Shown here: piece after piece, positions 34,205-44,656 of the stretch
How the letters are laid out: the number at the start of each line of letters is the position of its first letter
How positions within the stretch are numbered: the first letter of the stretch is position 1
Source: Calothrix sp. NIES-2098
GTDB taxonomy: Bacteria; Cyanobacteriota; Cyanobacteriia; Cyanobacteriales; Nostocaceae
Assembly: GCA_002368175.1 (NCBI GenBank)
Contig: AP018172.1
Coordinates: forward strand, 6,327,001-6,391,000
Reading direction: 5' to 3'
Length of the DNA: 64,000 bases
The notes under the pieces: model-generated
What the model was told of the DNA's origin: nothing
Databases searched by the model: none
The model's input: only the letters and a program-made list of their open reading frames with translations
Program-made: the position numbers and the translations under genes

Positions 34205-35445
34205 ATTTTCTTCGGTAGTAACATTGGTGTTGCAGCTTTGGTATTAAATATTTCTCGAAAAGCCCGGCGGCGCTGCTGGGGTGATTCCGGCGAGATGTAA
34301 CCCCATAAACTTTCCCAATAAAAAAATGAAATACCGGGAAATTTGCGATCGCGTACCACTTTCACCTGTTCTTTAATTTGAGCAATATCTACAGAATCGC
34401 GTAGAGTTCCGGTTGATATCCCCACACCTACAGGTATTTGACTGCGAGCAAATTCTACCGCTGGTTTTTCCAGTTCAGCAATAAAACTGCTTTTGTTATC
34501 TCGATATACCTGCAAAATCAACTCATCTACCAAACCTTTTTTTACCCAATCTTCCCAATTTTGTAAGTAGTATTTGTAAGCAAAAGCTTGAGAATTCGGA
34601 GATAGAGAAATTTTCACCTCAGGTTTAATCGCCTTCACAGCTTGATAGATTGCAGCCATAAAATCGGTAATTTTATCGGCTCGCCAACGCATCCATTCGG
34701 GATCAAAAGGGTTTTTTGGCGGACTTTTACCTTGATGTTCTTGCTGATAGAGTTCGACAGTAAAAGCATCGTAACCAAACTGTACTGGCATCCCAAAATG
34801 ATCGTCAAGCTGAATACCATCCACATCATAATTGCTAACAACTTCCACAATTAGCTCTTGAATAAACTCTTGAACTTGCGGATGTAGAGGATTCAGCCAA
34901 GCTTGCTTACTGATATGACTAGTATCGATTTCCTCCAATGGAATTTCTTTAATTGATTTGATACCTTCTTGTCCAATTGTCAACCAATCAGAGTATCGCC
35001 TGGCTAATTCTGAATTAGGCGGTGTCATAAAACCGTATTCAAACCAAGGAACAATACTTAACCCTTTAGGTTTAGCAAGTTTAATTAACTTAGCTAAAAC
35101 ATCACCTCCACCATGCATAACTTTGAGTAAAGTTTGCGTATCAGAACCAATAAATCTTTTGGCAACCGCACTATTGTAAAAAGTATGCCCTCTATTCCAA
35201 ACTACAGGATAAATCGTATTAAAGTTGAGTGCCGAAAGTTGGTTGACAGCGCGGTTAATACCCCAAGGCACAAAGAATACGCCACTAGCAACATTAGTTA
35301 GCCAAACGCCACGAATTTCTGTTGTGGTTGGATGGCTGGCTTTTTGGTAATTAACTGAGTGAGAAGGAAGCGAAAATGCGATTAAGCATAATATTAATTC
35401 CAAACACAGCCAGTAACAAAAATAACGGCGGGCAAACCGATTCAT
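34201..35445 (-). CDS. Family 10 glycosylhydrolase-like protein (GHL10/DUF187 type)
   Basis: This 414-residue secreted protein has a signal peptide at residues about 8-30 ('FCYWLCLELILCLIAFSL'). The TIM-barrel shows the GHL10 pattern: 'EIRGVWLTNVASGVFF', 'LSALNFNTIYPVVWNRGH', 'SIVPWFEYGFM', 'YDVDGIQLDDHFGMP' and 'GISFFYWESLWGY'. Related bacterial proteins (DigH-like) cut denuded peptidoglycan strands; substrate here is inferred. It overlaps the membrane-protein gene downstream by 4 bp. Upstream is a 325-bp gap with a terminator for glcD. Confidence 0.88.
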   Translation of the reverse strand: MNRFARRYFCYWLCLELILCLIAFSLPSHSVNYQKASHPTTTEIRGVWLTNVASGVFFVPWGINRAVNQLSALNFNTIYPVVWNRGHTFYNSAVAKRFIGSDTQTLLKVMHGGGDVLAKLIKLAKPKGLSIVPWFEYGFMTPPNSELARRYSDWLTIGQEGIKSIKEIPLEEIDTSHISKQAWLNPLHPQVQEFIQELIVEVVSNYDVDGIQLDDHFGMPVQFGYDAFTVELYQQEHQGKSPPKNPFDPEWMRWRADKITDFMAAIYQAVKAIKPEVKISLSPNSQAFAYKYYLQNWEDWVKKGLVDELILQVYRDNKSSFIAELEKPAVEFARSQIPVGVGISTGTLRDSVDIAQIKEQVKVVRDRKFPGISFFYWESLWGYISPESPQQRRRAFREIFNTKAATPMLLPKKI

Positions 35446-35632
35446 CTGTGAGATTGACTTACTTTTGAACGAATAGAAGGAATATATATAACTACAAAAT
35501 AAATTTCAAGGCTCCGGATCGTGTAGCTATATGTTGATTCTTCGTGATATCCAAAGATGCCATTAGCAAAACTGCAAATCCTTCATTTTTCGAGACTATC
35601 AAATATAGCCTCTATATAGAAGAGTAAAAATA

Positions 35633-35665
35633 TGCAAAAAAAGCCTGGGTTAGCAGGCTTTTTTA
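35633..35665 (-). terminator. Intrinsic terminator downstream of glcD
   Basis: AAAAAAGCCTG, a short loop, then CAGGCTTTTTT. It is symmetrical, so it can act on either strand. It lies about 105 bp after the glcD stop and would prevent read-through into the glycosyl-hydrolase promoter. Confidence 0.85.
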
Positions 35666-35770
35666 CTAAAACTTACAAAAATCTATGTCTCTGTGGTTTA
35701 TTGAAATAATTTACTGCTGTGAAATCTTTTACTATTTCCAATCAAAAAACTGTTCGCAGCTAACAATTAA

Positions 35771-37243
35771 TTAAAATCTATCTACTCCTTCAAATTGCTT
35801 GACACTTGCTGCATTTGCCGCCTCCCCACAAGTGCGTGGTGTAGGGAATATCTTTCCTGGATTAGCTAAACCTTGAGGATTAAATACTTCCCTTACCCAT
35901 TGCATAGTTTCTAAATCGGTTTGGCTAAACATATCTGGCATATAGCACTTTTTATCTGCACCAATACCATGTTCGCCAGAAATGCTACCGCCTACTCTCA
36001 CACAAAGTTTGAGAATTTCTCCTCCTAATTCTTCCACTTTTTCTAATGCTCCATGCACCGAATTATCGTAAAGAATTAGTGGATGAAGATTGCCATCGCC
36101 AGCATGAAATACATTGGCAACTCGATAACCAAATTTTTGGCTTAATAATTCAATTTCTTGCAACACATAGGGTAATTGTGTCCGAGGAATTACACCATCT
36201 TGAACATAATAATCAGGGCTTAAATGTCCAGCAGCAGCAAAAGCAGCTTTGCGTCCTTTCCAAAGTTTTAAGCGCGTCTCTGGATCGCTAGCAGAAGTCA
36301 CGCTACGCGCACCATTCTGTTTACAGATTTCGATTATTCGCTGTTTATTACCTGCAACTTCTACTTCCAAACCGTCGATTTCTATCAGCAAAATTGCCGT
36401 AGCATCGCGGGGATAACAATTTGTTGCCACAACATCTTCAACAGCATTGATGCTGAAGTTGTCCATCATTTCCATACCACCAGGAATAATTCCCGCACTG
36501 ATAATATCGGAAACCGTTGCCCCAGCAGCTTCAACACTAGTAAAATCTGCCAACAATACACAAATTGATTCTGCACTTTTGAGAATTTTTAGGGTTATTT
36601 CTGTAGCAATACCCAAAGTACCTTCCGAACCCACAAATATACCTGTTAAATCATAACCAGGCATTTCGGGAATTTGCCCTCCCACATCGACAATTTCACC
36701 ATCGGGAAGTACGAGTTTTAATCCTAAAACATGGTTAGTAGTTACACCATATTTGAGACAATGTACTCCACCTGAGTTTTCCGCGATATTGCCCCCAATT
36801 GAGCAGATAATTTGGCTAGAGGGGTCTGGTGCATAGTAGAATCCAGCACCACTTACTGCTTGTGTCACCCAACTATTAATTACTCCTGGTTGCACAACAG
36901 CCCTTTGATTGTCCAAATCAATGCTGAGTATTTGCCGCATTAAGGAGGTGACAATTAAAACTGAATCTTTCCCAGGCAAAGCACCTCCAGATAACCCAGT
37001 CCCAGAACCCCGTGCAATGAAGGGAACAGAGTATTTGTTACATAACTTCACTACCTCAGCAACTTGTTCTGTAGTTCTGGGTAGTACAACTACCGCCGGG
37101 CATTGGCGATAGGCTGTTAAACCATCGCATTCATAAGTAATCAGTTCCTCACGGCGTTGGACTACGCCATTTTTACCTAGGACAGCTTCAAATGCATTGA
37201 TGATGGGTTTCCAGTTACGTTGTTGTTTATCTTGGGTGAGCAT
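35771..37243 (-). CDS. glcD: Glycolate oxidase/dehydrogenase subunit GlcD-like FAD-linked oxidase
   Basis: A 490-residue flavoprotein of the FAD-linked oxidase (PCMH) type. The FAD-binding region includes 'YSVPFIARGSGTGLSGGALP' and 'GVTTNHVLGLKLVLPDGEIV', plus 'GIFVGSEGTLGIATEITLKI'. The C-terminal substrate domain includes 'ANVFHAGDGNLHPLILYD' and 'ISGEHGIGADKKCYMP', whose His residues line the active site. It oxidises glycolate, the photorespiratory product, or a related 2-hydroxy acid such as D-lactate. Length matches GlcD. glcE and glcF are not adjacent, as is common in cyanobacteria. Confidence 0.9.
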   Translation of the reverse strand: MLTQDKQQRNWKPIINAFEAVLGKNGVVQRREELITYECDGLTAYRQCPAVVVLPRTTEQVAEVVKLCNKYSVPFIARGSGTGLSGGALPGKDSVLIVTSLMRQILSIDLDNQRAVVQPGVINSWVTQAVSGAGFYYAPDPSSQIICSIGGNIAENSGGVHCLKYGVTTNHVLGLKLVLPDGEIVDVGGQIPEMPGYDLTGIFVGSEGTLGIATEITLKILKSAESICVLLADFTSVEAAGATVSDIISAGIIPGGMEMMDNFSINAVEDVVATNCYPRDATAILLIEIDGLEVEVAGNKQRIIEICKQNGARSVTSASDPETRLKLWKGRKAAFAAAGHLSPDYYVQDGVIPRTQLPYVLQEIELLSQKFGYRVANVFHAGDGNLHPLILYDNSVHGALEKVEELGGEILKLCVRVGGSISGEHGIGADKKCYMPDMFSQTDLETMQWVREVFNPQGLANPGKIFPTPRTCGEAANAASVKQFEGVDRF

Positions 37244-37524
37244 AAGTGGTTTCTTATTTGGGATGCAGCCCAGGTTTACTGCAAATGCATAGTTAATACT
37301 AAAGAATATTGTGGCAGGAGTTACAAGAGTGCGATCGCATCTCTAATATTTGTCGCTTTATTCTGCACGCCAATCTCTGTAAATTTTGCCACAACCTATT
37401 CAGACATTCTAGCTAAACGTAATTGCTCTGCAATGGAATGTGCAAAAACTGCTATCCGCCTACTTATCCTCTCTTCCCCAATCAACTAAGCTATAAATAA
37501 TGCTCTCAAATAGTGAATAAAGTC

Positions 37525-38253
37525 ATGGTTGAGCAACTTCTAATCAATGATGAGAATTACTACGTACCAGATGCCAACCAGCTAGTTACTGAAGACGATA
37601 CACCTTTGGATAATTTTGCCTCTGAAAAACAACAACGCCTTTTGGTTGGCTCTCTTTACAGTTCTCAACAACAGCAAACTTTCTTAGCAGCAGCTAATGT
37701 TGGTATTTATCATGCCTACAAACAGCCTGCTATTGTACCTGATGTCTTTCTGAGTTTTGATGTTGAAATCCCTACAAACTGGTGGGAAAAACAAAATCGC
37801 TGTTATATGTTATGGGAATTTGGTAAACCACCAGAAGTAGTAATTGAAATTGTCTCTAATAAAGAAGGTGATGAATTAGGCAAAAAGTTGAATATTTATG
37901 AACAAATGCGAGCCAGTTACTATATCGTGTACGATCCTACCCAGCAGTTAGGAGAAGAAGTACTGCGAGTTTATGAACTAAGAGGAAGACGCTACTTTGA
38001 AACTTCAGAAACTTGGCTTGAACAAGTTGGTTTAGGTGTCACTCTCTGGGAAGGTGAGTTTGAAGGTAGACAAGATGTGTGGTTACGCTGGTGCTATCAA
38101 AATTTTACTGTTTTAGCTACTGGAGATGAACGTGCTGAACAGGAAAGACAACGTGCTGAACAGGAAAAACAACGCGCTGAAAAAGCTGAACAACGCGCTC
38201 AATTATTAGCAGAAAGACTTCGAGCTATGGGTGTAGATCCTGACAATCTCTAG
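37525..38253 (+). CDS. Uma2 family (DUF820) protein with C-terminal coiled coil
   Basis: A Uma2/DUF820 protein of about 242 residues. The PD-(D/E)XK core is 'IVPDVFLSFDVEIP' and 'PPEVVIEIVSNKEGDELGKK' with 'YYIVYDP'. The tail, 'EQERQRAEQEKQRAEKAEQR', is a charged coiled coil common in this family. A GTG at 37513 would add four residues; ATG 37525 is preferred. A second Uma2 gene at 3416-4042 is a separate subfamily without the coiled coil. Biological role unknown. Single gene. Confidence 0.87.
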   Translation: MVEQLLINDENYYVPDANQLVTEDDTPLDNFASEKQQRLLVGSLYSSQQQQTFLAAANVGIYHAYKQPAIVPDVFLSFDVEIPTNWWEKQNRCYMLWEFGKPPEVVIEIVSNKEGDELGKKLNIYEQMRASYYIVYDPTQQLGEEVLRVYELRGRRYFETSETWLEQVGLGVTLWEGEFEGRQDVWLRWCYQNFTVLATGDERAEQERQRAEQEKQRAEKAEQRAQLLAERLRAMGVDPDNL

Positions 38254-38302
38254 TAAACTTTTATGGGCATGACAGGGAAACAAATAAAACCGAGATTATG
38301 CA

Positions 38303-40153
38303 ATGAATAATTTGATTTCTAGAGTGCGGAGCTTTTTCCTGAATCTGCTTTTCAAACAAACTGTCCTGATTCTTTTGCTGTTATTCTCTATTGGCGTGGG
38401 TGTAGCTTTAGCAAATATGTCTAGTCTCTCGGCTAGCCTCATAAAATCACAAGCACTCATGAATACCGAATTGCAAGCCAAGTCAATTATTGATGCTTGG
38501 AGACTTTACAGCGATTCAGCTGCCAATCGCGCTAAAAAAGTACAAGGAATTACCATTGCTCACAACTACCTAATCAAAGAGGGTGCAATTCCTCCGCCAG
38601 CAACTTATGCGATCGAACTTGGCAAAAAAGTCACTGAACAACAGAATGGTATGTCAGTGCGTTTGTACAGCGATTACCCTTACCCTTGGCGAAAAGCTGA
38701 AGGTGGCCCCAGAGATGATTTTGAGAAACAGGCGCTTACCTACCTGAGACAACATCCGGAGGAGAAAAATTTTTATCGTCTGGAGACAAAAAATGGTCGT
38801 AGCTTATGGCGATATGGAGAATCCGTGCGGATGGAAGCTAGTTGCGTTGCTTGTCATGACACCGACCCTAATAGTCCAAAACGCGACTGGCAAGTTGGAG
38901 ATGTGCGAGGAGTTTTGGCAATTACTCAGTCTCTAGATATTTTGACAGAAAAGACTAATGAAAGTCTACAAACAGCATCTGTAATGTTGGGTGGATTATC
39001 CGTATTGGGACTTGCTGGGTTGACTTTGGTTATTGGTAGGCTGCGTCAAACTGCTAGGGAATTGGAGGTGCGAGTGACAGAACGCACTGCTGATTTGGCA
39101 CAAGCTAACACAGACTTAGAAAAACGCAATTCATTAATTCGCCAGGTATTTGGACGTTACCTCAGCGATGAAATCGTTGCTAATTTATTAGAAAGTCCCG
39201 AAGGATTAAAACTTGGTGGTGAAAGGCGGAAAATCACCATTCTGACATCAGATTTAAGAGGATTCACAGCTATATCAGAGCGATCGCAACCCGAAGAAGT
39301 AATTACTATCCTCAACATCTATCTAGAATACATGGCTGATGTGATTACCCAGTATCACGGTTCTATTAATGAATTTATGGGTGATGGTATTTTAGTTCTG
39401 TTTGGTGCGCCTACACCAAGAGAAGACGATGCTGCTAAAGCTGTAGCTTGTGCTTGTGCTATGCAATTAGCAATGAGTGCTGTTAATGAAAAGCTCAAAA
39501 ACTTAGGTTTTCCCCAACTAGATATGGGTATTGGTATCAATACCGGACTGGTAATTTTAGGAAATATCGGCTCAGAAAAACGTAGCAAGTATGGGATAGT
39601 TGGTAGTCAAGTAAACCTAACTTATCGGATTGAATCTTATACAACAGGTGGGGAAATTCTGATTTCCGAAGAAACATTAAAAGCAGCTGGTTCAATTGTC
39701 AAAGTCAGCGGACACCGACAGGTACAACCGAAAGGTGTAAAACAAGCAATTACTATATACGAAGTTTATGGCATCAGCGGTGCTTATAATCTTTTTCTAC
39801 CTAGAGAAGAAGAGGAATTTTTTCCACTGCCAGGAATCATCCCAGTACAATACACACTTTTAGAGGAAAAGCATATTAGCACAACTATCTATCAAGGAAG
39901 TATAGTTGAACTTTCAGCTAAGGGTGCTAAAATTCGCAGTGAAAATGCCGCAGGTGTTCCTTTACCAGATGCACAGACGAATATCAAGCTGAAATTCTTA
40001 GTAGCAAATATTCCACCAGAACTTCAAGAAGATATTTATGCCAAGGTGTTCGATAAACCAGTAGAAGATGGCAGTTTTTATATTCATTTCACTGCCAAGC
40101 CTCCAGCTATCCAAGCTAGATTAGATGCTCTATATGAATCTATAAAACGTTAG
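38303..40153 (+). CDS. Heme-sensor adenylate/guanylate cyclase
   Basis: A 616-residue class III cyclase. The N-terminal helix (residues about 18-38) leads to a periplasmic Tll0287-like/DUF3365 domain with a c-type heme motif, CVACH at 181-185. A second helix (about 222-245) and a linker coiled coil connect to the catalytic domain (about 305-490): 'ITILTSDLRGFTAISERSQP' has the metal-binding Asp, and 'EFMGDGILVLFGAP' the second Asp. A PilZ-like domain of about 100 residues ends the chain ('STTIYQGSIVELSAKGAKIR'). It probably couples redox, light or gas sensing at heme to cAMP. ATP versus GTP preference cannot be settled by eye. Confidence 0.9.
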   Translation: MNNLISRVRSFFLNLLFKQTVLILLLLFSIGVGVALANMSSLSASLIKSQALMNTELQAKSIIDAWRLYSDSAANRAKKVQGITIAHNYLIKEGAIPPPATYAIELGKKVTEQQNGMSVRLYSDYPYPWRKAEGGPRDDFEKQALTYLRQHPEEKNFYRLETKNGRSLWRYGESVRMEASCVACHDTDPNSPKRDWQVGDVRGVLAITQSLDILTEKTNESLQTASVMLGGLSVLGLAGLTLVIGRLRQTARELEVRVTERTADLAQANTDLEKRNSLIRQVFGRYLSDEIVANLLESPEGLKLGGERRKITILTSDLRGFTAISERSQPEEVITILNIYLEYMADVITQYHGSINEFMGDGILVLFGAPTPREDDAAKAVACACAMQLAMSAVNEKLKNLGFPQLDMGIGINTGLVILGNIGSEKRSKYGIVGSQVNLTYRIESYTTGGEILISEETLKAAGSIVKVSGHRQVQPKGVKQAITIYEVYGISGAYNLFLPREEEEFFPLPGIIPVQYTLLEEKHISTTIYQGSIVELSAKGAKIRSENAAGVPLPDAQTNIKLKFLVANIPPELQEDIYAKVFDKPVEDGSFYIHFTAKPPAIQARLDALYESIKR

Positions 40154-40214
40154 AATTATATAGTCATTTATTTGTATTGTAATCTTCCTCGTGCAGCCTT
40201 TCGATAGCCATTTT

Positions 40215-41111
40215 TCATTTCTCAATAAACTCTTCTACACGCTGTAAAACTTTAGCGAATAAATCAGGCTCGTTAGCATCAAACCACTCAATTTGTGGAT
40301 ATGCTCGAAACCAAGTGCGTTGTCTCTTGGCAAATTGCCGTGTATGTAAAACTATTAATTCTTTGGCTGCATCTAAAGAAATTTCTCCAGCCAAATATTG
40401 CTTGATTTCTTGATATCCTAAAGTATTTAACAAAGATAAATCAGCACCATATTTCTGACACAGATAATCCACCTCAGCAACTAATCCGTCTGCTATCATC
40501 TGCTCGGTACGCTTGTGAATGCGTAGGCGTAGCCGTTCGGGGTTACAGTCTAAACCAATTTGCAAAATCGGGTAATTTGGAGGGTTTTCCCCTTGTTGTG
40601 CTGAAATAGGAATTCCAGTAACATAATACACTTCCAAAGCTCTTAAAGTACGTACTGAATCGTGGCGATGAATTTTTTGTACCGCAATAGGATCAACTTG
40701 TTGCAACATAGCGTAAAGTTGATTTTGACCAATTTCTTCAAGTTGCGATCGCAATTCTGATTGTGGTGCAACCCTAGGAATCTTCATACCTTGGACAATA
40801 GAACGTATGTATAAACCTGTACCACCCACTAGCAATATAGGAGAACTAGAAATAGAACTAATTAAAACTTGCGCTTGTTCTTGGTAATCTGCTACCGTCA
40901 TCGTGTTTGTAGGAGCGCAGATATCTATTAAATAGTGCGGCACTAATTTTTGTTCCGCCAATGTAGGTTTAGCTGTACCAATATCAAACTCTCGGTAAAC
41001 TTGGCGAGAGTCTGCACTGAGAATAACAGTACCCAATTGCCTAGCTAAAGCCAAAGCCAAACCAGATTTACCGGTCGCCGTTGCTCCACAAATTACAACC
41101 AATTTAGTCAT
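40215..41111 (-). CDS. miaA: tRNA dimethylallyltransferase
   Basis: MiaA adds a dimethylallyl group to A37 of tRNAs reading UNN codons. The frame extends to 41132, but the ATG at 41111 ('MTKLVVICGATATGKSGLAL') gives the standard 298 residues. Motifs: P-loop 'GATATGKSGLALALA', 'ILSADSRQVYREFDIGTAKP', 'PILLVGGTGLYIRSIVQGM' and 'RQFAKRQRTWFRAYPQIEWF'. Divergent from gyrB, with 240 bp between starts. Confidence 0.97.
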   Translation of the reverse strand: MTKLVVICGATATGKSGLALALARQLGTVILSADSRQVYREFDIGTAKPTLAEQKLVPHYLIDICAPTNTMTVADYQEQAQVLISSISSSPILLVGGTGLYIRSIVQGMKIPRVAPQSELRSQLEEIGQNQLYAMLQQVDPIAVQKIHRHDSVRTLRALEVYYVTGIPISAQQGENPPNYPILQIGLDCNPERLRLRIHKRTEQMIADGLVAEVDYLCQKYGADLSLLNTLGYQEIKQYLAGEISLDAAKELIVLHTRQFAKRQRTWFRAYPQIEWFDANEPDLFAKVLQRVEEFIEK

Positions 41112-41351
41112 TTGCCATTTGTCCAGAGTCAATAGTCAACAGTCAATTAATTATTTCCCCCTTGTCTCCTTTGTCTCCCTTGTCCTCCTCATCCCTTTGC
41201 TCTCCCAATTCCAACAGGGATGCAGCCCCTGTATAAACTTCCCACAAAAATGCCCTACAGACGCCAGCAAGGCTTTTGTGTTAGAATTTTGGAGTGATTT
41301 GACTTTTTTAGCCCTTTGGCGATTTCAACCCCACGCATCAGGAGAATTTTC

Positions 41352-43289
41352 ATGACGAGCAGTTACAGTGCCGATCAGATTCAAGTTCTGGAAGGTCTGG
41401 AAGCCGTCCGCAAACGACCAGGTATGTACATCGGTTCCACTGGCCCGCGGGGACTCCATCATTTAGTTTATGAGGTGGTGGATAACTCGGTTGATGAGGC
41501 TTTGGCTGGTTACTGTACTCATGTGGAGGTGGATATAAATGCCGATGGCTCTGTTACTGTAACAGATGATGGCCGAGGTATTCCTACTGATATTCACCCA
41601 AAAACCGGAAAGTCGGCTTTAGAAACTGTATTGACAGTGTTGCACGCTGGGGGTAAGTTTGGCGGCGGCGGCTACAAAGTTTCTGGAGGTTTGCACGGGG
41701 TTGGGATTTCTGTAGTTAATGCCCTGTCCGAGTTTGTTGAGGTTACAGTTTGGCGGGATAAAAAGGTTCATATCCAGCGCTATGAACGGGGTATCCCAGC
41801 TACTGAACTGCAAGCCAAACCTTATAAAGAAGCCAGAACCGGAACTTCTGTCACCTTCAAGCCAGATACTCAAATCTTTACTACTGGTATTGAGTTTGAT
41901 TATATTACTTTAGCAGGTCGCTTACGGGAACTGGCTTATCTAAATGCAGGTGTAAAAATTACATTTACTGATAACCGACTAGAACTGCTCAAAAGCGATA
42001 CACCCAAGGTAGAAACCTATGAGTACAAAGGCGGGATCAAAGAGTATGTGACTTACATGAACCGCGAGAAGCAGCCCTTGCATGAAGAAATTATTTATGT
42101 GCAGGGAGAACGCAGCAATGTCCAAGTAGAAGTAGCTTTGCAGTGGTGTACTGATGCTTATACAGATAATATCCTAGGGTTTGCCAATAATATTCGTACA
42201 GTTGATGGTGGTACGCACTTAGAAGGTTTGAAGGCGGTTCTGACTAGAACATTAAATGCGATCGCTCGCAAACGTAACAAAATTAAAGAGAATGAAGCCA
42301 ATCTCAGCGGCGAACACGTCCGCGAAGGATTGACAGCAGTTATTTCTGTAAAAGTCCCCGATCCGGAGTTTGAAGGACAAACCAAAACTAAACTCGGTAA
42401 TACGGAAGTACGCGGAATAGTCGATTCTTTAGTTGGTGAGGTTCTTACCGAATACCTAGAATTTCACCCAGGTGTTGCTGATTCTGTGTTAGATAAAGCC
42501 ATCCAAGCTTTTAAAGCCGCTGAAGCTGCCCGTCATGCGCGGGAGTTAGTACGACGCAAATCTGTACTTGAATCATCGCCGTTACCTGGAAAGTTGGCTG
42601 ATTGTAGTTCACGCGATCCCGGCGAATCGGAAATCTTCATCGTAGAAGGGGATTCAGCAGGTGGTAGCGCTAAACAAGGACGCGATCGCCGTACCCAAGC
42701 CATCCTGCCTTTACGCGGTAAAATCCTCAATATTGAGAAAACTGACGACTCCAAAATTTATAAAAATAATGAAGTCCAAGCGTTAATTACAGCCCTAGGT
42801 TTAGGTGTCAAAGGTGAAGAATTCGATGCATCCCAACTGCGCTATCATCGCATCGTGATTATGACTGACGCTGACGTAGATGGCGCGCATATCCGTACAC
42901 TATTGTTAACATTTTTCTATCGGTATCAGCGGGCCTTAATTGAACAGGGTTTCATCTATATTGCTTGTCCGCCTCTCTATAAATTAGAACGGGGACGCAA
43001 TCATGAGTATTGCTATAGCGATCGCGAATTACAACAAAAAATCGCCACATTTCCTAGCAATGCCAACTATAATATCCAACGCTTCAAAGGTTTGGGTGAA
43101 ATGATGCCACAACAACTCTGGGATACTACCATGAACCCAGAAACCCGCAAAATGAAGCAAGTTGAAATTGAAGATGCCGCCGAAGCCGATCGCATTTTTA
43201 CAATTTTAATGGGCGATCGCGTTGCACCTAGGCGAGAATTTATCGAAACCTATGGTTCTAAACTCAACTTGACAGATCTAGACATCTAA
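41352..43289 (+). CDS. gyrB: DNA gyrase subunit B
   Basis: A 645-residue GyrB. The ATPase domain has 'RKRPGMYIGSTGPRGLHHLV', 'EVVDNSVDEALAGY' and 'VTDDGRGIPTDIHPKTGKSA', and the TOPRIM domain has 'IVEGDSAGGSAKQGRDR' and 'IMTDADVDGAHIRTLLL'. With GyrA it introduces negative supercoils. The frame is open to 41316, but the ATG at 41352, preceded by AGGAG, gives the standard start 'MTSSYSADQIQVLEGLEAV'. gyrA is not in the window. Confidence 0.98.
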   Translation: MTSSYSADQIQVLEGLEAVRKRPGMYIGSTGPRGLHHLVYEVVDNSVDEALAGYCTHVEVDINADGSVTVTDDGRGIPTDIHPKTGKSALETVLTVLHAGGKFGGGGYKVSGGLHGVGISVVNALSEFVEVTVWRDKKVHIQRYERGIPATELQAKPYKEARTGTSVTFKPDTQIFTTGIEFDYITLAGRLRELAYLNAGVKITFTDNRLELLKSDTPKVETYEYKGGIKEYVTYMNREKQPLHEEIIYVQGERSNVQVEVALQWCTDAYTDNILGFANNIRTVDGGTHLEGLKAVLTRTLNAIARKRNKIKENEANLSGEHVREGLTAVISVKVPDPEFEGQTKTKLGNTEVRGIVDSLVGEVLTEYLEFHPGVADSVLDKAIQAFKAAEAARHARELVRRKSVLESSPLPGKLADCSSRDPGESEIFIVEGDSAGGSAKQGRDRRTQAILPLRGKILNIEKTDDSKIYKNNEVQALITALGLGVKGEEFDASQLRYHRIVIMTDADVDGAHIRTLLLTFFYRYQRALIEQGFIYIACPPLYKLERGRNHEYCYSDRELQQKIATFPSNANYNIQRFKGLGEMMPQQLWDTTMNPETRKMKQVEIEDAAEADRIFTILMGDRVAPRREFIETYGSKLNLTDLDI

Positions 43290-43331
43290 AAATAAGCTCA
43301 TTCTACTTAGGAAGGAGTAGCATTATATGGG

Positions 43332-43366
43332 TATGGGGCATGGGTCAAGAAGACTGATGCCCCATA
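43332..43366. repeat. 10-bp-stem hairpin after gyrB
   Basis: TATGGGGCAT (43332-43341) pairs exactly with ATGCCCCATA (43357-43366) around a 15-base loop, 42 bp after the gyrB stop. There is no T-run, so it may be a dispersed repeat or a 3'-end stabiliser. Similar ATGGGGCATGGGG text recurs near 12880-12897. Confidence 0.55.
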
Positions 43367-44656
43367 TTGCTATCTGGTACTAGCATGTCTGTTATTAAAC
43401 AGCTAATTGTACCTACCTCAACAGCAATACAGTTAGATAATAAAAATTTGTTAAAAAATTTATAAACATTAATCACAAAAATAATAAAATTCAGCTATAC
43501 CCTGAGATGCATATCAAATTTTTTCTGTCAATATATATCTTTCGGTTGAGGCGATCGCGCATTGGCAAGTTTGTTAACTTCACTCGATATTTAAGTTACA
43601 GTTAAGTAGAAAAAACTGTTGATGAATACCAGTAAATTTTGTCTACTTTCTAGCAATGTATTTGTTATCCTTGAATAGCAAAGCTAAAACCTATCTACTT
43701 ATGCAAGCTAGCTAAGTAACTAGGGGATTAATGGTTAAAAATATAGCTAAGAAATTACTGGATATGAGTATTAAAATTTACAATTATTTTACTTAAAGCT
43801 GATTTTCAACTACTTGCCCAACCCCCTAACTAATATTCTTTAACTTCATTAGACAAATAATTGCTCGTCTTTAATGTCAAATCCTTTATGAATTGATTAA
43901 AATATCGTTGTATACAATAGGAAGAGTTTGTCAAGTTTCATAGGGCTGAAATCGCAACAGTGCGCTAACGTGTGAATAAGACCAAATTAGTTGAATTTAA
44001 ATTGTTCTGCTATCAGGCTGATTCCACCTTACTTCAACTCCTCAGTTTAGGTAATGAGTGTACACCATGCGAAATACCCCAAGACAAGCATCAGCATATC
44101 TGCTGTATCTACCTAGCGAGAACTCTCGCCTTAGCTTCACGAACTGAGTACTTTATAAAGGAAATGTAAAAATACGTGCGCTATTGCTTCTCGCTTGAGT
44201 TAATATAAAATGCGCTGTTTCTAAGTAATTAATGTTGTGCATTGTACTTAGAAGAGTTCATTAACAGGTGTACTTACCGTTTAATGCGATCGCGATGCCA
44301 CTGCAATTCTCAAAAGTTTCAGAAAAGATTTAAGGGCATAGCTACCATATTGAAGTTCTTTTTGATAATAGTGGCTTTACCTCCCTGAAAGACTACAAGA
44401 TTAACACACAAAAAGAGTGCAATTTCTGTGAAACAGGCTACAATCGGAACAGTCTTTACGGAAAAAATCTACCAACAGTTATGTTTATTTAACTGTAGTG
44501 GTAAATTTTTTTCTCAAGTTATGTCTTTTTTAAGACAAATCAGTTAAAGGTTGTATGCGCGATAAGTACGCATAGCCTTTACTAAGGTGAGTAAGTCAGC
44601 TACAACAGCGATTTCCACACTTAGTAAAAAACTCCTCTAAAGGAGACACAAAGTTT
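43367..44656. other. Long intergenic region upstream of sigA
   Basis: About 1.3 kb without a supported gene. A GTG-started frame at 43972-44169 lacks a ribosome-binding site and coding-like composition. Three HIP1-type octamers occur, near 43551, 44286 and elsewhere. The length suggests several sigA promoters or a long 5' leader; I could not place one by eye with confidence. Confidence 0.5.

Noticed and set aside
37310..37489. Small secreted protein frame in the glcD-Uma2 gap
   Set aside because: It contains a signal-peptide-like stretch, but no in-frame start codon lies after the only ribosome-binding-like site, and the frame overlaps the glcD start on the other strand.
43972..44169. 65-residue frame upstream of sigA
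   Set aside because: GTG start without a ribosome-binding site, no recognisable composition, and it lies in an AT-rich leader; most likely chance.
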